This document shows positions 1 to 7,584 of a stretch of 8,908 nucleotides of DNA, piece by piece. How positions within the stretch are numbered: position 1 is the stretch's first letter; every line of letters starts with the position of its first letter. The translations under genes were made by a program, and so were the position numbers. A model generated the notes under the pieces. It searched no databases and was not told the DNA's origin. It saw only the letters and a list, made by a program, of their open reading frames with translations. Location of the stretch: contig JAGYLB010000081.1 of the NCBI GenBank assembly GCA_018401055.1, positions 1-8,908 of the forward strand, given 5' to 3'. The DNA comes from Roseicyclus sp. GTDB taxonomy: Bacteria; Pseudomonadota; Alphaproteobacteria; Rhodobacterales; Rhodobacteraceae.

Positions 1-534
1 TGCCCTCGCGAAAGCGTTCTCCCGATCCGGCTGCGGCCGGATTTTTCCGTTGTTTTCGAGGGTTATGCGGGTGGGGCTGAGCACTGGCCCCGGCGCCAGT
101 TGGCCCGGAAGCGGTCTCTCAGGGCCGATATTCTCCGGACCTGATGACTGCGCGAGTTTAGTGAATGTCTCATAAGTCCATGTAGATGTTGAGGGAATTC
201 AAGCCGCGGAAATTGTTTGGATTGGAGTCGCATTTACGTCTGCCGCGACCGGGCTCGGAAATTCTCAAGCCATGGCCCTACCCAACTTCTGCTTCCAACG
301 CTCCCAATCGGGCATCAAGGAGGCGCAGCGGCTCCTGAAATGCCCTGCTACCCGGGGTAAGCGAAACCGCTGGATCATGGCTTGTGCGTCGCTGAACGTG
401 ACCGGGTACAGCCGGGGAGGCCTCCAATCCAATGTTGGCACCGCCGGTGCAGCCGCCGCGTTCGCACGACCTGCCGTCCCATTCCTTTCGTTCCACTGCC
501 CGCGTCACTCGCCCTGAACGACAATGATAAGGCC
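1..534. other. Non-coding flank without convincing gene
   Basis: I see no gene I can support here. The stretch follows the stop codon of the minus-strand gene ending at 535 and contains a plus-strand terminator near its left end. A minus-strand frame stays open from about 506 to its stop near 270 and ends in a basic, tryptophan-containing tail (MPDWERWKQKLGRAMA). It has no good start codon or ribosome binding site, and I do not recognise the sequence. A second minus-strand open frame covers about 198 to 1, but it runs through the terminator hairpin. Both are most likely chance open frames in GC-rich DNA or unrecognisable remnants. The stretch may mark the outer boundary of the restriction segment, but I see no att-like direct repeat. 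Confidence 0.5.
25..46 (+). terminator. Rho-independent terminator of a leftward neighbour gene
   Basis: A perfect 7-bp stem (ATCCGGC at 25-31 with GCCGGAT at 36-42) closes a TGCG tetraloop and is followed directly by a T run ending at 46, with a further TTTT shortly after. The T tract lies on the plus-strand side, so this should end a plus-strand transcript entering from left of the window. That gene would be convergent with the minus-strand genes described here. No stop codon of such a gene is visible within the window, so it must end just outside. Confidence 0.75.
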
Positions 535-1770
535 TCAGGTATTTATGGACACCTTGCCATTCAGAAAATCTGGGAGGCGCGAAATCGGATGCCCGCCAAG
601 CGCGTTGAGCACGTTCTTGACGACGCCCGGCGAAACCGTCGTCCGATTGCCGGGCAGGATGATAGTCGGTGCCCCAGGCTTCTTCAGTTTGACATGCGAT
701 CCCTTTCCGCCGGCGACGGGCTGATAGCCATAGTGCCGGGTCAAAGCACCTTCCAACACCTGGCTCGACACCGTCGCACCAGGATCGACACTTGTGGGTC
801 GAAAGATCGGTCGCGCGCCCTTCGGCAGAACAACATAGATGTCATCTGTAATATCTGAGAGGGCGGTGATCATATTGGGCGCGACAGACCAGTTTGCCTT
901 CGGCATACTCGGTGGAAGCCTGCCGTCAAGCATTTGTGATTGCAGGTCGTAGAGCCCATCCCGATAGAGCGCTTCCGAAAGAAAATTCATACCCTCCCGG
1001 TAGCCGGGAGGTTGCTGCGGAATCGACCATTTAAGATAGCGCCGGAGCCCTTCGCGGATTGCCGGATCAACACGCTGCACATAGCGTGGTTCGCCAAGTC
1101 GGCGGTAGCTTTCTGCGTTGGCCAAGCTCTCCTCGATGCAGTCTGCCGTGTTGAAGGTCCGGCGGTACACGTTGGTTTTGTAGGGCCGGTAACGGTCGGT
1201 GCCGGTCGAGACCAGCAGGCGGAAGCCGAGGCTTTCGACCTTGTGGTGGAACTGCTCATGCAGAAAGAAAACGTAGAAGGCGCTGCGCAGTAGATCCCGC
1301 GCGATGACCGATTGCGGAAGATGCATGGACGGCCAGTGCACAAAGCTGGCGATGTTGAGGGCGTGTGACAGAATACAGCTCTCGCGAATGTAGATGCCCC
1401 AGCCATGGCCGAAAAAGTGGATTGGGCAATACCAGGCACAATGCGGCTCCGGCTGCTCGACTGCCCGGCCAAGAACCCTTCCCAGCAGGCCGTCGTTGGG
1501 CCAACCCCCATTGGTGCTTATGTCGATGATTTCCCTCAGGCTCCCCTGCCATTCTCTCATGCGTGGATCATCGAGATCGAAACCGTCGAGCGTGTCGGTC
1601 CCCTCGCCATCGCCTCGGCCGAACACTTCGGAGATAGATGTCGCATACACGCCTTCTCCTTCCCCGATCTCGCCAATGCCCGGCAGCTCGGCCTCGGCAT
1701 AGTCGTCGTCAAGAGGATTAATGCCGTATTGGCGCAGAACGTCTAGGATTTGGTCGGTGGCTATTGGCAT
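535..1770 (-). CDS. Fusion protein: HExxH metallopeptidase-like region plus C-terminal HicA-like domain
   Basis: A 411-residue protein of unknown overall function, with an intact frame from ATG (1770) to TGA (535). Residues 1-70 are acidic and low in recognisable features. Residues 110-150 are rich in Cys, His and aromatic residues. At 171-175 lies HEQFH, a classic HExxH zinc-peptidase motif in a hydrophobic helix (FYVFFLHEQFHHKVE), and 38-39 residues beyond it is EESLANAE (213-220), a plausible third zinc ligand. Residues about 335-393 resemble the HicA/YcfA mRNA interferase fold: GALTRHYGYQPV, then GKGSHVKLKK with the expected catalytic His at 359, a short strand ending in ILPGN, and a final helix (SPGVVKNVLNAL). 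HicA toxins are normally about 60 residues and stand alone beside a HicB antitoxin; no HicB is visible here. The gene lies 31 bases after the hsdS fragment on the same strand as hsdR, suggesting one transcript and a defence role. The domain calls are motif-based; the function is inferred. Confidence 0.75.
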   Translation of the reverse strand: MPIATDQILDVLRQYGINPLDDDYAEAELPGIGEIGEGEGVYATSISEVFGRGDGEGTDTLDGFDLDDPRMREWQGSLREIIDISTNGGWPNDGLLGRVLGRAVEQPEPHCAWYCPIHFFGHGWGIYIRESCILSHALNIASFVHWPSMHLPQSVIARDLLRSAFYVFFLHEQFHHKVESLGFRLLVSTGTDRYRPYKTNVYRRTFNTADCIEESLANAESYRRLGEPRYVQRVDPAIREGLRRYLKWSIPQQPPGYREGMNFLSEALYRDGLYDLQSQMLDGRLPPSMPKANWSVAPNMITALSDITDDIYVVLPKGARPIFRPTSVDPGATVSSQVLEGALTRHYGYQPVAGGKGSHVKLKKPGAPTIILPGNRTTVSPGVVKNVLNALGGHPISRLPDFLNGKVSINT

Positions 1771-1774
1771 GGGG

Positions 1775-1778
1775 CCTC
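1775..1778 (-). promoter_or_regulatory. Ribosome binding site of the metallopeptidase-like/HicA-like gene
   Basis: On the minus strand GAGG lies four bases before the ATG at 1770. It supports that start, although the spacing is a little short. Confidence 0.45.
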
Positions 1779-1801
1779 GTTAGTTCAATCTTGGTGAAGG
1801 C

Positions 1802-2020
1802 TCATTCCGCTGCCTCCGTGACTGCGTCGGCGACAGGCTCGAGGGCCTCGTAGTGTAGGGCTTCGAGGAGGCGGGCACGGATGGCAACGGTGGTGGCGAG
1901 GGCGGCCCCCAGCCGGTCGTAGAGGGCCATGAGGGCATCGACCTTGGCCTTTGTGCGTTGGCCTTCGGCGAGAGGTGGTAAGGGGATGGGATAGCCAAAT
2001 GAGCGCTGTTCTTCCTGCAT
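1802..2020 (-). pseudogene. Orphan C-terminal fragment of a second HsdS specificity subunit
   Basis: This 72-codon frame opens with ATG three bases after the hsdR stop and reads PIPLPPLAEGQRTKAKVDAL, then MALYDRLGAALA and RARLLEALHYEAL. That is the conserved linker and coiled-coil region found after a target recognition domain in many HsdS proteins (PLPPLAEQ...KVDELM.LCDRLEAAL...R.RLLEALL.EAL). No recognition domain precedes it. It is not a copy of the C-terminus of the complete hsdS at 4983-6185, whose equivalent segment reads VVPPMDAQREAVKSL. So it appears to be the tail of a different specificity gene left behind by deletion or recombination. It sits in the same frame as hsdR, separated only by TAG and one codon. 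A small translated protein cannot be excluded, but I see no strong ribosome binding site. Confidence 0.72.
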
Positions 2021-2023
2021 TGC

Positions 2024-4813
2024 CTAGTAATACTCTCGGATATAGCTATATGCCTTTTCGAACAGCTCGGCGTCCTGATGCAGCTTGTAGCGGAAAAGTG
2101 TCTGGCGTAGCGCTTTCTTGACCTCGCGTTCACCCGCATGCGTGGCCTGCCATCCCTCAAAGCGGACCTCACGCACGATTGCATCGATATCGTCAACGAC
2201 CCGCTTGACCATTACCGGCGTATCGCCGTTCCGGGCCTCCTCGAAAAGCGCAGTCAACGCCGCCTTGCCCCGGTCGATATCCTCTTCCTCTGGCGTCTCG
2301 CGCTCGGTTTTCACCACGTCTTGCGCTAGAGCCAAGAGCTCTTTCAGGAAATCAATTGACAGCAACAGGCCCTGCTGGTGACGGTTCTTCAGGTCCTCCA
2401 GGCGATCGCCCAGCGCCTTGAACTTCGGATTCCCTGCATGCTTGCGCAGACGACCCGCCAGCTTGACCGAGATTTCCTTGGCCTTCTTTTCTGGGTCCGG
2501 ATTGCCGAGAACGGCCTCCAGCAGCTCGGCATCCAGAACCAGCGTATCAAGATCGTCCCGCACCGCGTCCACATGGACGTTCTCGTGGATCAGCTCGATG
2601 GTCTTGGCGCCCAGACGATGCCAAAGCAGTCGCCCTGTGCCACTGGAGGGCTTCAGGGACTCATAGACCTGAGCCAGCCAGCGATAATCGGTCTCGTACT
2701 GCGTCAGCACCGGATCGGGCGACAGGGCCTCCCAGATCCGCGCGAGCACGCTGAAGTCGGCCGCAAAAGCGTCGCGCAGGTCGTTGTTCGGGATGCACTC
2801 CTGCGCGGCGATCAGGCCCTCGTAGCCGGTCAGGCTGCGGTCCACGCCCGTGAAATAGGCGAGGCACTTCTGCAGGGCGGTCGGCAGGGCGTTGATCAGC
2901 TCGACGATGTTCGACACCGCCTTCTGCACGCCTTCCTCATCGAACTTCAGCGCCTGAGCGACGTCATCGAAGATGCCGAGGTAGTCGACGATCAGGCCAT
3001 GTGTCTTCTGCTCGCCATAGGGGCGGTTCGTCCGGCAGATCGCCTGCAGCAGCGTGTGGTCGCGCAGCGGCTTGTCCAGATACATCGTCTGCAGGATCGG
3101 GGCGTCGAAACCGGTCAGCAGTTTCGACGTGACGATGATTATCTTCAGCGGGTCCTTCGGATCGCGGAAACGGTCGAGCAGCTTCTCCTCGGCATCGCGG
3201 TCGCGCTTGTATGCCGCATATTCCGTCTCGCCGCTGTTGACCGAGATCACCACGTCGGAAGCCTCGGGCGGCAGGTGCCTGTCGAGCTCCTGCTTGTAGA
3301 GCACACAGCTTTGACGGTCGAAAGTCACCACCTGCGCGCCGAAGCCGTTGGGGGCAACCTTCTCCTGGAAATGCCTGGCGATGTCGCCGCAGATCGCGCG
3401 GATGCGCTCGGGCGCCTTGACCAGGATCGACATCTTGGCCGCCGCCTTGCCCAGCCGATCCCGGTCCTCGTCGGTCAGGCCCTGCGTCAGCTCGGCATAG
3501 GCCTCCTCGATGGCCTTCTGGTCGATGTGCAGGTCCACCAGCCGCGGCTCGAAATGCAGCTCCTTCGTCGCCCCGTCTCGGATCGCGTCGTTCAGGCCGT
3601 AGCGGCTCATGTAGCCGCCTTCGTCAGTATCGGCGCCAAAGGCGTAGAAAGTGTTCTTGTCGGCGCGGTTGATCGGCGTGCCGGTCAGACCAAACAGGAA
3701 TGCGTTCGGCAGCGCGTCCCGCATCTTGCGGCCGAGATCGCCTTCCTGCGTGCGGTGCGCCTCATCCACCAGAACGATGATGTTGTCGCGGGCGTTCAGA
3801 ACGCCCTCGGCCTCTCCAAACAAGTGGATGTTGGTAATCGCAACCTTCCGCGCGTCGCTTTCAAGCAGGTGTTGCAGATCCTTTCGCTTTTCCGGTCGCA
3901 CCAGATTCGCCATATCGGCAGCATAGAACGTGCCCGCGATCTGGCTGTTCAGGTCGACCCGATCCACGACGATCAGCACCGTGGGGTTCTTCAGCGCCGG
4001 GTGCAGCCGCAGCTTGCGTGCAGCAAACAGCATCAAAAGCGATTTGCCCGACCCCTGGAAATGCCAGATCAGGCCCTTGCGCGGCTGGCCCGCCACGACC
4101 CGCGCGACGATCTTGTTGACGCCGTCCACCTGCTGATAGCGGGCGATGATCTTGATGCGGTGCTTGCCCTTTTGCGTGGCAAAGGCGGTGAAGCTGTCGA
4201 GCAGGTCGAGCACCATCGCCGGGCGCAGCATCGACGCTGCGGCCTTTTCCACCTCGCCCAGCGATTGCTTGCCGTCGCCGTCACGCCAGGGGCCCCACAT
4301 GTCGACCGGCATCCGCACCGAGCCATAGCGGAACTCCTTGCCCTCGGTCGCCACTGAAAAGACGTTGGGCACGAACAGCTCCGGGACGTTCTTCTCGTAA
4401 TCGTCATGGACCTGGATGGCGGCGTCGAGCCAGCTTTGGCTGGACCGCACCGGCGTCTTGGCCTCGATCAGGACCAGCGGAATGCCGTTGACCAGCAGCA
4501 CCAGATCGGCGCGCTTTTCGGTCTTGCCTGCGCGGATGATGAACTGCTGGGTGATGACGAAGCTGTTCTTCTCGATATCGTCGAAATCGATCAGGCGGAT
4601 GGTGACGTGTTCGCCATTTGCGCCAAAGGGCATCGAGCGTTCGCCCAGTGCCCACGCGGCAAATTCCTCGTTCGCCTTCACCAGCCCGTCCGACCGCGCG
4701 CCCATGACGATGGCGCGCAGGCGGTAGAGCACGTCATCAGCCCGGCCGGGGTTGGCGGCGATGTCGGGGTTCAGGCGGATCAGGGCGTCGCGCAGGTGAG
4801 GTTCCACCAGCAC
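2024..4813 (-). CDS. hsdR: Type I restriction enzyme motor/endonuclease subunit HsdR (main body, frameshifted gene)
   Basis: HsdR translocates DNA with ATP and cuts it when bound to the HsdM-HsdS complex at unmethylated sites. Numbering from GTG at 4813 (929 residues), the N-terminal PD-(D/E)XK nuclease shows Asp103 (RADLVLL) and Glu117-x-Lys119 (LVLIEAKTP). The superfamily 2 motor follows: Walker A GSGKS at 254-258 (WHFQGSGKS), DEAH at 350-353, TGTP at 377-380, LLTGFDAP near 565-572 and the arginine-finger motif QAICRTNR at 590-597. A long helical C-terminal region ends in a short aromatic tail (YSYIREYY). The true start is not at 4813. The same frame upstream continues the family's conserved N-terminus (GWHYVAPSDLPRQPQEVLVE), but it is cut from its start codon by a frameshift near 4930. 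If repaired, the protein would have about 987 residues. The frame otherwise is intact and all visible catalytic motifs are kept. Confidence 0.93.
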   Translation of the reverse strand: MLVEPHLRDALIRLNPDIAANPGRADDVLYRLRAIVMGARSDGLVKANEEFAAWALGERSMPFGANGEHVTIRLIDFDDIEKNSFVITQQFIIRAGKTEKRADLVLLVNGIPLVLIEAKTPVRSSQSWLDAAIQVHDDYEKNVPELFVPNVFSVATEGKEFRYGSVRMPVDMWGPWRDGDGKQSLGEVEKAAASMLRPAMVLDLLDSFTAFATQKGKHRIKIIARYQQVDGVNKIVARVVAGQPRKGLIWHFQGSGKSLLMLFAARKLRLHPALKNPTVLIVVDRVDLNSQIAGTFYAADMANLVRPEKRKDLQHLLESDARKVAITNIHLFGEAEGVLNARDNIIVLVDEAHRTQEGDLGRKMRDALPNAFLFGLTGTPINRADKNTFYAFGADTDEGGYMSRYGLNDAIRDGATKELHFEPRLVDLHIDQKAIEEAYAELTQGLTDEDRDRLGKAAAKMSILVKAPERIRAICGDIARHFQEKVAPNGFGAQVVTFDRQSCVLYKQELDRHLPPEASDVVISVNSGETEYAAYKRDRDAEEKLLDRFRDPKDPLKIIIVTSKLLTGFDAPILQTMYLDKPLRDHTLLQAICRTNRPYGEQKTHGLIVDYLGIFDDVAQALKFDEEGVQKAVSNIVELINALPTALQKCLAYFTGVDRSLTGYEGLIAAQECIPNNDLRDAFAADFSVLARIWEALSPDPVLTQYETDYRWLAQVYESLKPSSGTGRLLWHRLGAKTIELIHENVHVDAVRDDLDTLVLDAELLEAVLGNPDPEKKAKEISVKLAGRLRKHAGNPKFKALGDRLEDLKNRHQQGLLLSIDFLKELLALAQDVVKTERETPEEEDIDRGKAALTALFEEARNGDTPVMVKRVVDDIDAIVREVRFEGWQATHAGEREVKKALRQTLFRYKLHQDAELFEKAYSYIREYY

Positions 4814-4986
4814 CTCTTGCGGCTGGCGGGGAAGGTCGGAGGGGGCGACGTAGTGCCAACCGAGGCCCGCGATCCTGCCGCCCGTGCGGGCGAGGCCGAT
4901 GGAGAGTTGCGCCGGGCGGGCCGAGGCCGCCCCGCGAGAAGGTCTCGCATATGGGCTTCGACGGTGTTGGACTCGTTGAAGGTCAC
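4780..4986 (-). pseudogene. hsdR: 5' end of hsdR in a shifted frame
   Basis: A GTG at 4986 overlaps the hsdS stop as GTGA and begins MTFNESNTVEAHMRDLLAG, the characteristic start of this HsdR subgroup. After about 20 residues the frame turns into arginine- and proline-rich nonsense and stops at 4780. The neighbouring frame carries the expected continuation (ARPAQLSIGLARTGGRIAG, then GWHYVAPSDLP) straight into the main hsdR frame. The switch falls around a run of four C residues at 4930-4933 (plus strand), and restoring one base there would give a continuous protein. The 4-base overlap with hsdS is the usual translational coupling in hsd operons. The lesion could be a real mutation or a base-calling error in the homopolymer. 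Confidence 0.85.
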
Positions 4987-6185
4987 TCTGCGCCTCCGGA
5001 AATGGCTTTAAACAATTCGCGCTTCATATCTCGCAATTTCGCAAATCGGGCCTGAATCGCGTTGGCCTGCAGATCGAGCGCACCAAGAGACTTTACAGCT
5101 TCTCGCTGCGCGTCCATCGGGGGAACCACAAGAGTGTGCGCGCGGATGTCCTGCCCGTTCACCTTCCAGATTCCGTTCGACGACTTCGCCCGAGAAATAA
5201 GGCGGCCATGGACAGCGGGGTGGTTCCATTGCGCAACGACGAAATCAGTCATTAGCCGCGACGGATCGAACCTCATCCGGATCAGTAAGTCCGGGTAAAC
5301 CAAATCAGGGTAGGTTTGCCAACTTTTCCCGACACGACCGCAGATATCGCGGTTGCCGTTTCCGCGAACGGCGAAGATATCTCCTGACTGCACGATGAAA
5401 GGACGCGCTTCGGCTGCAGTCATTTCTACGAACTTGATGCAGCCTTCCGGGTCGAAAATGCTATCGCGGACAGCGCTGATGCTGACCGTCTTGAAGCCCG
5501 TCTCTCTATCACTGGGTGCAGGCGAGCGGCCATTGGTCGGGCCATCCACAAGCAAGCTGCCGACGCGCACCTTTTCCGCCGCATCACCGCTTTGACCTAT
5601 GATATGGCTGACATAGGCAGACCGCGTTGCAGCAAGATTGTCGGCGGCAACACCAAGGGCTTCATCAGCATTCCGATATGCCGACAGCGCCTCCACCAAC
5701 CGCGCCTGCTCCTGGATCGGCGGCAGCAGGAACTCGAAAGCTTCAAGGTCCGAGAAATTGATGTAGGGGTTCACCGACCCTTTCGAATGCTTGATCGAAT
5801 AAGTGTGGAACGCCTCGGTCTGCATCAGGAAGGGCAGAAGTTCGGGCATCAGCCGGGCGGGGTCTTTCGACTGGAGAACGAAGGTCGTGTTCGCCGTGAT
5901 CCCTTCGAAATCCGCCACCGCCACCTTGCGCAGATAGGTCCGGCGCGACCCATAAAGCACATGCCCCGGCTTGAACCGCATGTGAAACGCGGGCCCGAGG
6001 TAGTCATCTCCGATCAGGCCCCAGCGCCGGATGCGCAGATCGTCGGTATCCATGTGTTCCCCGGCGACATAGCGTTCCAGCCCGGTGTCCCACGGATCGA
6101 CCTTGTCGTTGCCCTTGCGCACCACGTCGCCAAAAGCCACGTGCGTCCACCCTGCCTTTGAAATCGGCCGCTCAAGCATCGGCAT
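4983..6185 (-). CDS. hsdS: Type I restriction-modification specificity subunit HsdS
   Basis: HsdS selects the bipartite DNA target and holds HsdM and HsdR together. The 400-residue protein has the usual two-repeat layout. The first target recognition domain is about residues 12-155, starting AGWTHVAFGDVV and ending VNPYINFSDLEAFEFLLPP. The central conserved helix pair is about 156-198 (IQEQARLVEALSAYRNADEA). The second recognition domain is about 205-355, ending GIWKVNGQDIRAHTLVVPP, and the C-terminal helix is about 356-395. Length and layout match intact family members. The start ATG at 6185 lies inside the end of hsdM (14-base overlap); ATG at 6179 is an alternative two codons later. The second half looks less GC-rich by eye than the first, which fits the domain shuffling typical of this gene. 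The target sequence cannot be read from the protein. Confidence 0.9.
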   Translation of the reverse strand: MPMLERPISKAGWTHVAFGDVVRKGNDKVDPWDTGLERYVAGEHMDTDDLRIRRWGLIGDDYLGPAFHMRFKPGHVLYGSRRTYLRKVAVADFEGITANTTFVLQSKDPARLMPELLPFLMQTEAFHTYSIKHSKGSVNPYINFSDLEAFEFLLPPIQEQARLVEALSAYRNADEALGVAADNLAATRSAYVSHIIGQSGDAAEKVRVGSLLVDGPTNGRSPAPSDRETGFKTVSISAVRDSIFDPEGCIKFVEMTAAEARPFIVQSGDIFAVRGNGNRDICGRVGKSWQTYPDLVYPDLLIRMRFDPSRLMTDFVVAQWNHPAVHGRLISRAKSSNGIWKVNGQDIRAHTLVVPPMDAQREAVKSLGALDLQANAIQARFAKLRDMKRELFKAISGGAE

Positions 6186-7584
6186 CCTCCGCAGGCGTCA
6201 AGCCATCGAGCATGTCCACCAGCGCGTCCATGCCCGTCCAGAAATCGCGCCCGTCCTCGTCAATCGCCGCCCAGGTCGCCGCCAGCGTGGCACCACCCGC
6301 CACCGCCGCCTTGGGCCGCTTCACATAGCGGGCAATCGACAGGTTGCCGTCCTCCGCCAGCACATCGGCCACATCCGCCACCGTGGCAAAGCCGGGATCA
6401 TCGGCAAAGGTCTGATATGCCGACAGGATGCGCGACTGGTGCTCTGGCCGCAGAAAGCTTTGCGCCCGTTCGCGCGCAATCTCGGCCACCGCGTCGATGA
6501 ACAGGATGCGCCCCTTGCGCGCCTCGGGCTTCTGCGACCGGCAGATCACCACGCAGGCCTCCATCGGCGAGTTGTAGAACAGCCCCGGCCCCAGCCCCAG
6601 CACGCATTCGACACGGTCGGATTCGACCAGCCTGCGCCGCATCTCGGCCTCCTCATTCCGGAACAGCACGCCATGCGGAAACAGGATCGCGCAGCGCCCG
6701 GTCTTGGGGTGCATCGACGACAGGATGTGCTGGAAGAAGGCGTAATCCGCCCGCCCCTGCGGCGGGGTGCCAAGGAAGTTGCGCCCCCAGGCATCCTGCC
6801 CCCACGCGCCGCGGTTCCATTTCTTGATGGAATAAGGCGGATTGGCGAGGACCACGTCGAAGGTGCGCAACCGGTCGCCCTGCACGAAGGCGGGCGTGGC
6901 CAGCGTGTTGCCGCTGGCGATGTGGAAATCATCCACGCCATGGATGACCAGGTTCATCCGCGCGATGGCGGCCGTGATGGTGATCAGCTCCTGCCCGTAA
7001 AGGCCGGTGGTGCGGATGTCGCCCCCGCGCCGTTTCACCTCGGCGAGGCACGAGATCAGCATGCCGCCGGTGCCGCAGGTCGGGTCATAGATGCTCTCGC
7101 CCGGCTGGGGCTCCAGCATCTGCGCCATCAGATGGACAAGGGTGCGGTTGGTGTAGAATTCCTGCGCTGTGTGGCCGCTGTCGTCGGCGAACTTCTTGAT
7201 CAGGTATTCGTAGCCGTTGCCAAGCTCGTCCTCAGGCACGGCGGCGAGGGTCAGGTCGTGCTTGGAGAAATGCTCGATCAGGTTCTTTAGCGTGCTGTCC
7301 GGCGTCTGGGCCTTGTCGGTCCAGTTGGCGTTGCCGAAGACGCCCTGAAGGCGCTCCGGGTTCGCGGCCTCGATGGCGAGGAAGGCCGACAGCAGCGCCC
7401 GCCCTACATCGCGCGGTGCCGCGCGCACGTCGTTCCAATGCGCGCCTTCGGGGATCACGAAGCGGTCGTTGGCGGTGTCGGTGGCACACCGAAAAAGCCG
7501 CAAGCCGCCAGCAACCGCGTCCTGCCATGCGGTGCAGAGGTTCAGGAGGCCAATCTGGCCCACGCCAACGCGCCGCGAATGCAA
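6172..7584 (-). CDS. hsdM: Type I restriction-modification adenine methyltransferase HsdM, N-terminally truncated
   Basis: HsdM transfers methyl groups from S-adenosylmethionine to adenine in the target, protecting host DNA. Family similarity starts only around residue 33-41 (RFVIPEGAHW) and is then continuous: FYTNRTLVHLMAQM (143-156), the SAM-binding motif DPTCGTGGM at 167-175, the catalytic motif IV NPPY at 248-251, and GLGPGLFYNSPMEACVVIC around 330-348. What is missing is the N-terminal helical domain, roughly the first 100 residues in this family, which helps assemble the HsdM-HsdS complex. The frame upstream of 7488 instead runs into the lhaA remnant, and the only early start candidates are TTG at 7584 or internal GTG codons; there is no ATG. 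The catalytic core is whole, but the protein is probably not a normal functional subunit. It overlaps hsdS by 14 bases. Confidence 0.88.
   Translation of the reverse strand: MHSRRVGVGQIGLLNLCTAWQDAVAGGLRLFRCATDTANDRFVIPEGAHWNDVRAAPRDVGRALLSAFLAIEAANPERLQGVFGNANWTDKAQTPDSTLKNLIEHFSKHDLTLAAVPEDELGNGYEYLIKKFADDSGHTAQEFYTNRTLVHLMAQMLEPQPGESIYDPTCGTGGMLISCLAEVKRRGGDIRTTGLYGQELITITAAIARMNLVIHGVDDFHIASGNTLATPAFVQGDRLRTFDVVLANPPYSIKKWNRGAWGQDAWGRNFLGTPPQGRADYAFFQHILSSMHPKTGRCAILFPHGVLFRNEEAEMRRRLVESDRVECVLGLGPGLFYNSPMEACVVICRSQKPEARKGRILFIDAVAEIARERAQSFLRPEHQSRILSAYQTFADDPGFATVADVADVLAEDGNLSIARYVKRPKAAVAGGATLAATWAAIDEDGRDFWTGMDALVDMLDGLTPAEDADA

Noticed and set aside
83..100. Six-base inverted repeat (ACTGGC / GCCAGT)
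   Set aside because: Short, with no T run and no relation to a gene end or start.
1..198. Minus-strand open frame running off the left edge
   Set aside because: No start codon and it runs through a strong terminator hairpin; best explained as chance.
987..1511. Second minus-strand frame of 174 codons inside the metallopeptidase-like/HicA-like gene
   Set aside because: Ser/Thr/Arg-rich shadow frame; the HExxH and HicA-like motifs are in the other frame, which is longer and has a ribosome binding site.
1771..2030. HicB antitoxin partner for the HicA-like domain
   Set aside because: I looked for a HicB-like frame on both sides of the fusion gene; the upstream frame is an HsdS tail and the downstream flank has nothing similar.
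1780..2196. Minus-strand open frame of 138 codons spanning the end of hsdR
   Set aside because: Ser/Arg/Pro-rich shadow frame of hsdR and the hsdS fragment, with no family resemblance.
2378..4357. Long plus-strand open frame of 659 codons
   Set aside because: It lies antisense to hsdR, whose helicase and nuclease motifs are unmistakable; the composition (rich in Arg, Gln, Val, Leu) is typical of the reverse complement of a GC-rich gene.
6085..7290. Plus-strand open frame of 401 codons
   Set aside because: Antisense to hsdM and the start of hsdS, where the SAM-binding and NPPY motifs are on the minus strand.
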